Assembly: GCF_900327775.1 (NCBI RefSeq)
Contig: NZ_OUMZ01000006.1
Span: 496,001-560,000 of the forward strand
Direction: 5' to 3'
Origin: Roseovarius sp. EL26
GTDB lineage: Bacteria; Pseudomonadota; Alphaproteobacteria; Rhodobacterales; Rhodobacteraceae
Length of the DNA stretch: 64,000 nucleotides
Of this stretch, positions 54,221-62,330 are shown in pieces. The first letter of the stretch is position 1. Each line of letters begins with the position of its first letter. The position numbers and the translations under genes are program-made. The notes beneath the pieces were generated by a model. The model did no database searches, had not been told where the DNA came from, and saw only the letters and a list, made by a program, of their open reading frames with translations.

Positions 54221-55929
54221 TGGCGCTGGCCGAACCAATGGATTCTCGAGAAAGCCCTTCGAAAAGTGATAACGTCCTGCTGGGCGACGAATTTGTAGCG
54301 CCAGACAATCTTGTCGAAGCTGAAATGCGAATGAATCGTGCCCAGCGCGGTTTTGTATCACTGCGCAATTCGCCTCTGACGCGGAAAATTGTGACGTTCA
54401 ACCTGATTGCGCTGAACGTGTTGGTGGCGGGGATTCTGTATCTCAATGCGTCTCGTGATGGTCTCGCTGAACAGCGTGCGAACGGCCTTGTCGGTGATGT
54501 CGAGTTGATCGCAGATGTGTTTGAGGCGCAACTGCCCGCGGGGGTGCCGGTTAGCTTGGCCAGCGGCGATGGAATCAATGTTCATGCTACGTTAAGCGGT
54601 TTGGATATCCAGGAAGGTATCGAAGTTTATTTCTTTGATGTCAAAGGTCAGCTGATTGGTCAGATGGCTGGTGCTGCTTCTACTATTTCTGAGGCCGATG
54701 ACCATAGTCCAACCTGGATTACGGATATGTTGAGCAATTTATGGGCTACACTGTCTTCCCCGTTTTCCACGCAAGAGGTGCGTGACCCGTATGCTGATGT
54801 CGAAGAACAACTGCGCGCGATGGTTGCGCCGACGGTGAATCAGGGTCTGCAGGTTTCGACTGGGCAAACCTCAAATAGCGGCGTTTTTTCCGTCTCAACC
54901 CCGGTTATGCATAATGGCGCGCCGATTGCTGTTATTGCCTTGGCCAGCGCCACAGGTGAAATTGACCGACTTGTTCGGGTTGAGCGAGAGCGTGTCTTGC
55001 AAATGTTCTTGGTGGCGACGCTGGTCTCGATCGGGTTGAGTTTGTTGCTTGCGTCAACCATCGCGAACCCGCTAGCGGATCTAGCGTCAGCTGCGGAACT
55101 TGGTGGCGCAAAGGACAGGAATCAGAGATCGAATGGGCGGATTCGTATCCCAGATCTTACGGCTAGGCCCGATGAGATTGGCCGTCTCAGCGGTGCTTTG
55201 CGGGGCATGGTGGCCGCACTCTATCACCGGATTGACGCCAATGAACAGTTCGCAGCGGATGTGGCGCATGAAATCAAAAACCCGCTGGCTTCTTTGCGTT
55301 CGGCGGTGGGTACGATGCGCGTGGCCAAACGAGATGATCAGCGCGAAAAACTGCTGCAGGTAATTGAACATGATGTGCGTCGGCTTGATCGTTTGGTGAG
55401 CGATATCTCGGATGCATCACGGCTTGATAGTGAGCTGGTCAAAGAAACCCAAGAAGAATTCGACCTTGTCTCAATGCTAAGCAATCTCGGACAGTATCTT
55501 GGTGCGCAAGCAGAAAAAAAAGGTATCGAGTTCATTACCGATTTCCCCCAACACCCGGTTAAATTAACTGGGCTTGAAGGGCGGCTTGCGCAAGTGTTTG
55601 TTAATCTGATTACCAATGCGATCAGTTTTTGCGAAGATGGTGATGCGATTCGCCTGTGGGTACGCCAGCGTGAAAATCGGGTTGTGATTGTCGTCGAAGA
55701 CACAGGCCCGGGCATTCCCGAACAGGCCCTGACCAAGATTTTTCAACGCTTCTATTCGCAGCGCAACGAAAACGATTTCGGGAATAACTCGGGCTTGGGC
55801 TTGTCTATCTCCAAACAGATTGTTGAGGCACATGATGGCGTGATTTGGGCTGAAAATATTCGCCCAACGGATGCTGATGTGACCTCTGACCCCCTTGGTG
55901 CGCGCTTTGTGGTCGGTTTGCCGACCTGA
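54220..55929 (+). CDS. chvG: sensor histidine kinase ChvG
   Basis: 569 residues. Membrane helix 1 near residues 58–78 (VTFNLIALNVLVAGILYLNA), a periplasmic sensor of ~190 residues, membrane helix 2 near 262–282 (VLQMFLVATLVSIGLSLLLA), HAMP, then the H-box FAADVAHEIKNPLASLRSAV and the ATPase motifs NLITNAISFC (N), VEDTGPGIP (G1) and NNSGLGLSIS (G2). It phosphorylates ChvI in response to envelope or acid signals, with ExoR-type partners known in rhizobia; none is visible here. The gene leads into hprK after 35 bp. Confidence 0.95.
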   Translation: MALAEPMDSRESPSKSDNVLLGDEFVAPDNLVEAEMRMNRAQRGFVSLRNSPLTRKIVTFNLIALNVLVAGILYLNASRDGLAEQRANGLVGDVELIADVFEAQLPAGVPVSLASGDGINVHATLSGLDIQEGIEVYFFDVKGQLIGQMAGAASTISEADDHSPTWITDMLSNLWATLSSPFSTQEVRDPYADVEEQLRAMVAPTVNQGLQVSTGQTSNSGVFSVSTPVMHNGAPIAVIALASATGEIDRLVRVERERVLQMFLVATLVSIGLSLLLASTIANPLADLASAAELGGAKDRNQRSNGRIRIPDLTARPDEIGRLSGALRGMVAALYHRIDANEQFAADVAHEIKNPLASLRSAVGTMRVAKRDDQREKLLQVIEHDVRRLDRLVSDISDASRLDSELVKETQEEFDLVSMLSNLGQYLGAQAEKKGIEFITDFPQHPVKLTGLEGRLAQVFVNLITNAISFCEDGDAIRLWVRQRENRVVIVVEDTGPGIPEQALTKIFQRFYSQRNENDFGNNSGLGLSISKQIVEAHDGVIWAENIRPTDADVTSDPLGARFVVGLPT

Positions 55930-55964
55930 TGTCATGAAATCGGACTGCCGAAATAGGCCACCCC

Positions 55965-56405
55965 ATGCCTGACATTACCGTATATAGTGAAGAATACACG
56001 GTGCACGCAACGACGGTTGCGCATTCTGGTCATGCGGTGTTGATCCGGGGCGCATCGGGGCAGGGAAAGTCTGGGCTTGCTTTGCAGCTTTTAGCATTGG
56101 GTGCAGAGCTGGTCTCGGATGACAGAACCCGGATTTGGTCACAGGGTGATACCTTGATGTCAGATGCGCCAGATACAATACGTGATCAGATTGAGGCCCG
56201 CGGTGTAGGGATAATGACGTCCCCCAGTTGTGGGCCGAGACCGGTCTCTTTAATCGTGGACCTTGATCACGCGGAACAAGACCGTTTGCCAAAATGGCAT
56301 CAAGACACGTTGCAGGGCATTTGCCTTCCAGTGTTGTATCACGCTGATTTTGTGCATTTTCCGGCGGCGATTTTACTCTATCTTAAATATGGTCGAGTGG
56401 GCTGA
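55965..56405 (+). CDS. hprK: HPr kinase/phosphorylase, short alphaproteobacterial form
   Basis: 146 residues, only the C-terminal catalytic domain of the Gram-positive enzyme. The Walker A is LIRGASGQGKSGLALQLLAL; the acidic SDDRTRI and the signature EARGVGIMTSPSCGP follow. It phosphorylates HPr on the regulatory serine (here Ser in GGDSIMG of the neighbour). The gene sits in the conserved chvI–chvG–hprK–rapZ–EIIA–HPr order of alphaproteobacteria, linking PTS state with the ChvG/ChvI system. Confidence 0.92.
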   Translation: MPDITVYSEEYTVHATTVAHSGHAVLIRGASGQGKSGLALQLLALGAELVSDDRTRIWSQGDTLMSDAPDTIRDQIEARGVGIMTSPSCGPRPVSLIVDLDHAEQDRLPKWHQDTLQGICLPVLYHADFVHFPAAILLYLKYGRVG

Positions 56406-56417
56406 GGATACGAACAT

Positions 56418-57317
56418 ATGGCAGAGCTTTCAAAAGCTGGGGAAGACCTGATCAAAGCACGTCTTGTGCTTGTGACCGGACCGTCCGGTGCGGGGCGCAC
56501 CACTGCCATCCGTGCGCTCGAGGATATGGGGTATGAGGCCATTGACAATGTGCCATTGTCCCTATTGCCGCGCTTGCTGGATGGACCCGCGCCGGACCGA
56601 CCGATTGTTCTCGGCATTGATACCCGAAATCGAGATTTTTCCACCAGCGCGCTCATCGAAGCAATCGATAATGTCGGGCGTATGGCCGATGCCGCGATGC
56701 AGGTGCTGTATCTGGATTGCACGGCTGAGGTGCTGCTGCGCCGGTTTTCCGAAACGCGTCGCCGTCACCCTTTGGCTCCGGCGGAGCGTCCCGAAGCGGG
56801 GATCGCCAAGGAGTTCGACCTACTAGGGCCAATTCGGGCCCGCGCCGATTTGTTGATGGAGACATCAGAGATGTCACCGCGCGACTTACGAGCAGAACTT
56901 GAACTGTGGTTTGCACCCAGAGTGGCCGGAAGACGTCTGGCGGTATCGGTACATTCGTTTTCTTATAAACGGGGCCTGCCGCGTGGGTTGGACATGATGT
57001 ATGACTGCCGATTTTTGCGCAATCCGTATTGGGATGAGGAACTGCGTGACGGAGATGGTCGAGATGTCAATGTGCAATCTTATATTGCGCAGGATGCGCG
57101 ATTTGAGGATTTCTGCACACGGGTCAGTGAAATGGCTAAGTTTCTGTTGCCAGCCTACGAGGCTGAGGGCAAAGCCTACCTTTCCATCGGGTTTGGCTGT
57201 ACAGGCGGGCAACACCGCAGTGTCACAATGGCAGAAACTTTGGCTCAAACCCTTGCAGAAGGGGGCTGGCAAGTGTCAATTAGACATCGCGAACTGGAAC
57301 GGCGCGGCCTGACCTGA
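56418..57317 (+). CDS. rapZ: RapZ/YvcJ family nucleotide-binding protein
   Basis: 299 residues. N-terminal P-loop [20 protein letters not shown], where the Walker A lysine is replaced by Arg (GAGRTT); then [18 protein letters not shown], and the C-terminal domain with [20 protein letters not shown] and [20 protein letters not shown]. In E. coli RapZ controls GlmZ and glucosamine-6-phosphate synthase; in this phosphorelay neighbourhood its role is not defined. It lies 12 bp after hprK. Confidence 0.92.
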   Translation: MAELSKAGEDLIKARLVLVTGPSGAGRTTAIRALEDMGYEAIDNVPLSLLPRLLDGPAPDRPIVLGIDTRNRDFSTSALIEAIDNVGRMADAAMQVLYLDCTAEVLLRRFSETRRRHPLAPAERPEAGIAKEFDLLGPIRARADLLMETSEMSPRDLRAELELWFAPRVAGRRLAVSVHSFSYKRGLPRGLDMMYDCRFLRNPYWDEELRDGDGRDVNVQSYIAQDARFEDFCTRVSEMAKFLLPAYEAEGKAYLSIGFGCTGGQHRSVTMAETLAQTLAEGGWQVSIRHRELERRGLT

Positions 57318-57367
57318 AATGAACAGGCCACCTGATCCAATTGAATGGACTCTGGGAGCAGATAACA

Positions 57368-57760
57368 GTGATCGGAATTGTGATCGTTGCACATGGTGGA
57401 TTAGCAGGGGAATATCTGCGGGCGATAGAACACGTCGTTGGTCAGCAGCCGGGTATCCAGGCCATCACTATTGAAAAAGATCACGACCGTAGTGCCAAAC
57501 AAACTGAAATCAGTCGGGCGGCAGATGCGGTAGACACCGGAGACGGCGTTGTGGTCGCGACAGACATTTTTGGCGGCTCACCCTCCAATCTGTCGCTGTC
57601 AGCCTGTCAGGCGAAAAACCGTTGTGTAGTCTATGGCGTCAACCTGCCCTTGTTGATCAAGCTGGCAAAGTCCCGCCATCGCCCCTTGCCCGACGCGGTT
57701 AGTTCTGCTTTGGAAGCGGGACGTAAGTATATGAACAGCTATAATGTTTCAGCCAAATAA
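57368..57760 (+). CDS. PTS EIIA component, mannose family
   Basis: 130 residues from a GTG at 57368 with GGGAG 9 nt upstream; a TTG at 57341 is possible. The phospho-acceptor histidine is in VIGIVIVAHGGLAGEYLRAI, and the fold continues GVVVATDIFGGSPSNLSLSA, the EIIA-Man signature. No EIIB or EIIC is encoded nearby, so the protein is regulatory: it accepts phosphate from HPr and may influence ChvG/HprK or other partners. The next gene is HPr. Confidence 0.9.
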   Translation: MIGIVIVAHGGLAGEYLRAIEHVVGQQPGIQAITIEKDHDRSAKQTEISRAADAVDTGDGVVVATDIFGGSPSNLSLSACQAKNRCVVYGVNLPLLIKLAKSRHRPLPDAVSSALEAGRKYMNSYNVSAK

Positions 57761-57780
57761 GACGGAAAGATTACACCCTG

Positions 57781-58059
57781 ATGACTGAAATGAATTCAAG
57801 ACAATTGGATATTGTGAATGAAAAAGGCCTGCATGCACGGGCCGCTGCCAAATTCGTGGAAGTGGTCGAAGGTTTTGATGCCTATGCGACTGTGTCTTTG
57901 AACGGACAGTCGACCGGTGGCGATAGCATAATGGGGCTTTTGATGTTGGCAGCCTCCAGAGGAACCACTATTGACGTGCAAACTTCGGGCCCGGATGCGG
58001 TGCCGCTCGCAGATGCGGTGCAGGCTTTGGTGGCGGACAGGTTCGGCGAAGACATGTAA
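57781..58059 (+). CDS. phosphocarrier protein HPr
   Basis: 92 residues. The catalytic histidine is in NEKGLHARAAAKFVEVVEGF and the regulatory serine in QSTGGDSIMGLLMLAASRGT, the target of the HprK encoded upstream. Enzyme I is not in the window; an EI-Ntr (ptsP) elsewhere must charge it. An ATG three codons downstream is an alternative start. The gene closes the PTS regulatory group. Confidence 0.94.
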   Translation: MTEMNSRQLDIVNEKGLHARAAAKFVEVVEGFDAYATVSLNGQSTGGDSIMGLLMLAASRGTTIDVQTSGPDAVPLADAVQALVADRFGEDM

Positions 58060-58093
58060 AGTGCGATAGTGCTGTAGGACGGGGACAGACCAA

Positions 58094-58993
58094 GTGACGG
58101 AAAACGGAAAGGATCAGATTGCTGATGCGCAGATGGGCGCCTCTGAAAATGTGACCTTTACGCAGTATGATCGTCGTAGTCTGACCTATGCAAATTCGTT
58201 CGACACGCCAGTGACCGCTTTTGTCATTCGCGTGATCGAATGGTTCACCGGAAAATTATCAATTCTGCGCATGATCCGCGTGTTTGAAAAACGCGGTGCC
58301 CCTAGTGGGCAGGCATTTTGGCGCGCGACATTGGATACCATGGGCATTGATCTTCTGACACCACAGGATCAGCTGGATCACATTCCTTTGGACGGCCCGG
58401 TTGTCGTGGTCGCGAACCATCCGCACGGTCTGGTCGATGGAATGATTTTGGCCGATCTGATTGGTCGTCGCCGCAGTGATTACAAGATCCTGACCCGTGC
58501 CTTGCTGACCGGGCTTGATGAAGTCGCCGCGTCTTACATGATTCCAGTCCCATTCCCGCATGAACCTGACGTGCAACGCAAGTCAGTGGAAATGCGCGCC
58601 AAATCCATGGCACATCTGAAAGAGGGGGGATTGATCAGCGTCTTTCCGTCTGGTGTCGTCTCCTCTTCTGATAGCATGTTCGGCCCTGTGATCGAGCGCG
58701 ACTGGAACGTCTTTACTGCACAGATGATCCGCCGTTCAGGCGCAAGAATCGTACCGATCTATTTCCCGGGTTCCAATTCGCGCATCTACCAGATGGCCAA
58801 CCGGATCTCAGCCACGTTACGCCAAAGCCTTTTGCTGCACGAGGTGGTAAAAAGTTGCAATAAACCGCAAAAACCTGTGGTTGGTCCGCCGATCACAGAC
58901 GAGCAGATGAAGCTGCTGGAAAGTGATCCACGCGGTTTTATGGCATGGCTTCGTGACCACACACTGGCGCTGGGTGAAGGTGCTGCTCCTTAA
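58094..58993 (+). CDS. lysophospholipid acyltransferase family protein (PlsC-like)
   Basis: 299 residues from a GTG at 58094. The acyltransferase domain has the NHX4D-type motif VVVANHPHGLVDGMIL, then the glycerophosphate-binding GGLISVFPSGVVSSSD and VPIYFPGSNSRIYQ. The family esterifies lysophosphatidate, lyso-ornithine lipid or haemolysin-like substrates at the inner membrane face. The lipid acceptor is not determinable. It is 34 bp after the HPr gene, so it may be read with the phosphorelay genes. Confidence 0.87.
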   Translation: MTENGKDQIADAQMGASENVTFTQYDRRSLTYANSFDTPVTAFVIRVIEWFTGKLSILRMIRVFEKRGAPSGQAFWRATLDTMGIDLLTPQDQLDHIPLDGPVVVVANHPHGLVDGMILADLIGRRRSDYKILTRALLTGLDEVAASYMIPVPFPHEPDVQRKSVEMRAKSMAHLKEGGLISVFPSGVVSSSDSMFGPVIERDWNVFTAQMIRRSGARIVPIYFPGSNSRIYQMANRISATLRQSLLLHEVVKSCNKPQKPVVGPPITDEQMKLLESDPRGFMAWLRDHTLALGEGAAP

Positions 58994-59581
58994 AGCCAAT
59001 CGCAGCGAACGGCGGTAAAGAGCCCAGAAATACTGATGCTGCACAACGTGCAAATAGCTTCAAAGTGCGCCAAAGCAGATAAAAGTGGCTATTGAGAGTT
59101 TTTCAAGATGGACCTACAGGAGCCGAATAGCTGATTGGCGAAGGGTCGCATGTCGCAGCGCGAATCCCGGGGTCAAAGGCAGCACTTGTTTTGGTGTTGA
59201 GCGCCAGAACGTATCGCGTTCCGATGTTAAAGTTGCTGACCTCGTGGATACTTTGAACCAGTTCTCACACCCATCGATACTAAAACTCGTCCCTTTCATT
59301 CTATCAAGTTGAACACAATTCGCAGATTTTTTGCGGATTGCCATTCAACTAGTCGGACGATCTTTGTCGATACCCAATTTTTACGTGCGTTTCGTCACAT
59401 CGGATGACGGTTTCACGTTGGTTAGCGTTCGGCGAAAGGCAACTCTGCCCGCATTGCAGACTCCAGATATTTTGCGCTGTAAGGGATCGGTGGGATAATA
59501 CTTTGACGTCCCTGCTCTTCGTGGTTCTTGCTCCTGCAGGTCGCTTTCCTTATGACCTCAGTGAAGCAGTGGAGATATCAA
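58994..59581. other. 588-bp intergenic region
   Basis: No gene is recognised. Opposing short frames at 59085–59312 (plus) and 59114–59344 (minus) are mutual shadows without SD. The stretch has the look of decayed coding DNA (near-normal GC, many scattered stops) but no family pattern could be read. GTGCGTTTCGTCAC near 59383–59396 is an imperfect inverted repeat. Confidence 0.35.
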
Positions 59582-60445
59582 ATGACCGGACAGATGCCAA
59601 AGGTGGCGTTTCTGAAGTACGGAGACAAGCTGGGCCTGAGACCGGGGAATTTCCCGTTGGAGCGGCTGGAATGGCCATTAGGGGAGCCTGAGGATATCTC
59701 GGGCAAGACACTATGCGATCTGGGGGCTGATGACCATCTATTGATGCTGCCACAGGATCTGGTGCATTTTCGCCCTGGCTTCGGGATCAGGGCGAAGGTG
59801 TCGCTGTTGGTGATGGAACCTAAGGCAATCCATAGCAAACACATGACCATGCTGCGGTGGTCGCATCGACGGTTTTATAAGGTGCTGAGCTGTAACGAGG
59901 ATCTTTTGGCGCGCATCCCCAATGGCGTGTTCTTTCCGGCTGGGGATACATGGGCTGAAAATTGGCGCACCGTGGATTGTACCAAGACGCGGATGTGTTC
60001 ACTGATTGCCTCTGACAAGCGTTCTCAAGAAGGTCACAAGCTGCGCCATGAGACGGTGGAGTGGATTCAGGAACAGGGGCTGGACGTGGACGTGATGGGG
60101 CGCGGTTATACGCCTTTTTATCACAAGTCGGATGGGCTTGCCCCTTACCACTTCTCAGTCGTGATCGAAAATGTGCGTGAGCGGAATTACTTCACGGAAA
60201 AACTCATCGACGCGATCTTGTGCAAAACCGTACCGATCTATTGGGGCTGCCCAAATATCGAAGACTTCTTTGACCCCGCGGCGATGATCATTTGCCAGAC
60301 GGCGGCTGAGGTTCGCAATGCTGTACAAAGCATGTCATCCGAGCGCTATGACCAGATCCGCCCCGCGCTGGAGGCTTGTCATGCCCCGGCCGTGGAATTT
60401 GCGCAATTCAAACGCCGTGCGGCTGAAATTGTTTTGGCGTCGTAG
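59582..60445 (+). CDS. GT10-family (fucosyltransferase-like) glycosyltransferase
   Basis: 287 residues from ATG 59582 (GGAG upstream). The C-terminal half has the glycosyltransferase-family-10 signature: DGLAPYHFSVVIENVR followed by ERNYFTEKLIDAILCKTVPI and YWGCPNIEDFF, the GDP-fucose binding region. The N-terminal half is less conserved. It would transfer a sugar, classically fucose, to a surface polysaccharide or lipid in the cytoplasm. Its stop codon abuts the stop of the convergent membrane–winged-helix gene with no base between. Confidence 0.85.
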   Translation: MTGQMPKVAFLKYGDKLGLRPGNFPLERLEWPLGEPEDISGKTLCDLGADDHLLMLPQDLVHFRPGFGIRAKVSLLVMEPKAIHSKHMTMLRWSHRRFYKVLSCNEDLLARIPNGVFFPAGDTWAENWRTVDCTKTRMCSLIASDKRSQEGHKLRHETVEWIQEQGLDVDVMGRGYTPFYHKSDGLAPYHFSVVIENVRERNYFTEKLIDAILCKTVPIYWGCPNIEDFFDPAAMIICQTAAEVRNAVQSMSSERYDQIRPALEACHAPAVEFAQFKRRAAEIVLAS

Positions 60446-61156
60446 CTACATCATCCGGATGACAGTTTTATCGATCGCAAGAACATAGCCGCGGCGGGCG
60501 ATGTTTTTCACGAGAAGTTCGCTGATCATCTGGTTGCCCAATGTGTCCCGCAGGCGTTTGATGCGGGTGGCGCCGGCGGCTTCTTCGCAGTCTTCCGTTT
60601 TACGGCCGGAAATTATCGCTTCGATCTGCGCACCGGTGAGAACGTCATCATCCATTCTTGCCTCGGCTAGGATCGACAATGTCTCAATCGCAGCATCGGT
60701 CAGTTTGAAACCCATGTCGTTGAGGTAGGCTGTTTTTTCATCGCGGCTGATCAGCAGAGAATTGACCTGAATGCCCGAGCGCTCAATCTGTGCCATGCGG
60801 CGGTTCATGGTGACAAGCATGATCAAAAATACCAACGTGGCGATCAGCAAGGCGGCAGAAAACACGAGCAGGACGAAGATGACCATGCGATAGCTGGTCA
60901 GGGTTTCGGCAAAGGCGGTGCCAGAAAGCGCCAAAATTTCTAGCAATTTGATATCCGTGTCTGAGGTCAGCGCATCGTTTTCAACAAAGATCCGTTCAAC
61001 CCGTGCGTTAAAGGCGTTGGCGTCGGGTAAGGTCAGGAAAAGGAATATCGCCGCCAGCGCAAGAATAGCGATGATGGCGGCAACGCCGAAGGTGACAACG
61101 CGATTTCCCGTGCGACGGGCATCTACGACGGAGGCAGCAAAGGGGTTCATGGGCAT
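60446..61156 (-). CDS. two-helix membrane protein with C-terminal OmpR-type winged helix
   Basis: 236 residues; ATG 61156 or, two codons later, 61150. Helix 1 near residues 22–42 (VVTFGVAAIIAILALAAIFL), a ~45-residue loop (periplasmic), helix 2 near 90–115 (VIFVLLVFSAALLIATLVFL). Residues ~145–236 read like an OmpR/ToxR DNA-binding domain: LTDAAIETLSILAEARMDDD, TRIKRLRDTLGNQMISELLV and ARRGYVLAID. That would make a membrane-embedded transcription regulator with the DNA domain at the C-terminus, the reverse of ToxR/CadC. No receiver domain exists. The gene is followed upstream (6 bp) by a small secreted protein, likely its operon partner. Confidence 0.7.
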   Translation of the reverse strand: MPMNPFAASVVDARRTGNRVVTFGVAAIIAILALAAIFLFLTLPDANAFNARVERIFVENDALTSDTDIKLLEILALSGTAFAETLTSYRMVIFVLLVFSAALLIATLVFLIMLVTMNRRMAQIERSGIQVNSLLISRDEKTAYLNDMGFKLTDAAIETLSILAEARMDDDVLTGAQIEAIISGRKTEDCEEAAGATRIKRLRDTLGNQMISELLVKNIARRGYVLAIDKTVIRMM

Positions 61157-61162
61157 AGGTTG

Positions 61163-61393
61163 TTATTGCTCCGAAACCGAGACGATCTTGAGCAAGATCA
61201 GCCCCTGCTCTGCCAGTTGTTCCTTGAGCTCAGCTGCGGCGTTTTCTTTGGTGCAAGTGCCGCTGATCTGGGCTGTTTCAAAGAAGAGCTCAAGCGGGTT
61301 GTCGCGCTTGGCCTTGTATTCGACGGTACAATCGGCGTGGGCCGGAAGGACCAGAGCCAGCAGGATGGCGAGGGAAAGAAGGATCTGTTTCAT
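61163..61393 (-). CDS. small secreted protein, operon partner of membrane regulator
   Basis: 76 residues: signal peptide MKQILLSLAILLALVLPAHA, then a mature part of 56 residues with two cysteines (ADCTVEYKAKRD … ISGTCTKENAAAE) that could form a disulfide, and the end KIVSVSEQ. It is periplasmic. No family is recognised. It is 6 bp upstream of the membrane winged-helix gene and on the same strand, so a signal-carrier/sensor relation is conceivable but unproven. Confidence 0.7.
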   Translation of the reverse strand: MKQILLSLAILLALVLPAHADCTVEYKAKRDNPLELFFETAQISGTCTKENAAAELKEQLAEQGLILLKIVSVSEQ

Positions 61394-61576
61394 GCCGCCA
61401 ACATGCGCAAAGCCGTGGGGCTATTCAATAACAACCGGGTGAGGCGGCGCTTATCGGCCACGTTATTGGATTACATTCGCACGATATTGCCTGTCTTGCA
61501 GGGGAAGCCCCAGTTTTATCCTGAACCCAGCGCATCTTGCTTGGGCACATCAAGATATCTGCAAGAGGAATGCAAA

Positions 61577-61948
61577 ATGACCTATCAGGGTTTTATCGGA
61601 ATGATCTTGTCAACGGGGGTGATTGTGGCAGGCTTTAACGTGGCACCGGCAAGAGCGGGCGACGATGATGTCGCCAAAGTGGTGGTGGGGGGTGCAGCGC
61701 TGGTTATCTTGGGGGCTCCGATCATATCCGCACAGGATGATGACGATGATGATTATTATTATTATGTCACCACAAAACAGAGTCACTCTTAGCAACCCGT
61801 GGCACGCCCGCATTTGCCAGATGCCTGTCGCATCTACCGCGACACTCATAATGGTAGACGTTTCGGCTACAATGGGCAGTGTTTGAAGCGCAATTATTCG
61901 GGCTTTGATCATTTGCCGAAACACAGCGCAAAAAACGTAGAAGGCTAG
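61577..61948 (+). pseudogene. small secreted protein gene interrupted by an in-frame amber codon
   Basis: ATG 61577 (AGAGG before it) opens a 71-codon frame: signal peptide MTYQGFIGMILSTGVIVAGF-NVAPARA, a hydrophobic stretch (VVVGGAALVILGAPIISA) and an Asp/Tyr run (DDDDDDYYYYV). It stops at TAG 61790–61792. The same frame goes on for 51 codons: RPHLPDACRIYRDTHNGRRF then GYNGQCLKRNYSGFDHLPKH and a second TAG at 61946–61948. That continuation looks like the Cys-containing C-terminal half of small Rhodobacteraceae exported proteins (LP..C…Y…CL…Y…LP.HC). So the first TAG is probably a nonsense mutation, with further decay at the end. Amber read-through is a less likely alternative. Confidence 0.6.
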
Positions 61949-62165
61949 GGTTCCTGTCTAACGTCCGCGCCTATCTTGCGCAAAGCTGACTGTGAGGACT
62001 CTCCGCAGCATCCGGTAGTTTGGGCTCGGAGCAGATCTGCGCTGCAATGGGCTTTCAATGTCTGCTTTGAGTAACTTCCCTGTAAAGTTTTGAATGCTCA
62101 CACATCTAATTCTGCTCCTACACTTGACGTCCGAAATGCGTTGAATTAGGTGGTAGTTCTGTTGA
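61949..62165. other. spacer between secreted-protein remnant and tRNA fragment
   Basis: 217 bp with no supported gene; GC drops compared with the upstream housekeeping region, in keeping with an element boundary. Confidence 0.35.
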
Positions 62166-62206
62166 GCGGGCGTTGTGTAGTGGTAAGACCTTAGCCTTCC
62201 AAGCAA
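62166..62206 (+). pseudogene. truncated tRNA-Gly(TCC), 5' half only
   Basis: GCGGGCG (acceptor strand), a D-arm with TAGTGGTA, and the anticodon arm TTAGC-CTTCCAA-GC with anticodon TCC at 62198–62200 match the 5' half of a bacterial tRNA-Gly. After that one base of the 3' anticodon stem is missing (GC-AA for GCTAA), and variable loop, T-arm and the acceptor 3' strand (CGCCCGC) are absent. The sequence instead enters a hairpin and the integrase gene. This is an attachment-site scar rather than a functional tRNA. Confidence 0.65.
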
Positions 62207-62207
62207 T

Positions 62208-62236
62208 GTACATGAATTTCATTTGGTCACATGTAC
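62208..62236. repeat. inverted repeat at the tRNA/element junction
   Basis: GTACATG–N15–CATGTAC, perfect 7-bp arms, directly after the tRNA fragment and 95 bp before the integrase start. Could be an integrase/excisionase arm site or a transcript hairpin. Confidence 0.5.
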
Positions 62237-62330
62237 TTGCTATATATTTCATTTAATTGAATAATGTTTGGCAACTAGCCACACCACATATCATGTATTT
62301 GCATACAGTTACCGACAAAAAACAGACAAA

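Noticed and set aside
61160..61576. Upstream part of a 210-codon plus-strand frame
   Set aside because: Antisense to the small secreted protein at 61163–61393; the real start is the ATG at 61577 before a signal peptide.
61790..61792. TAG as a pyrrolysine codon
   Set aside because: No pylTSBCD genes, protein is a small exported one, and the C-terminal part also shows decay; a nonsense mutation is simpler.
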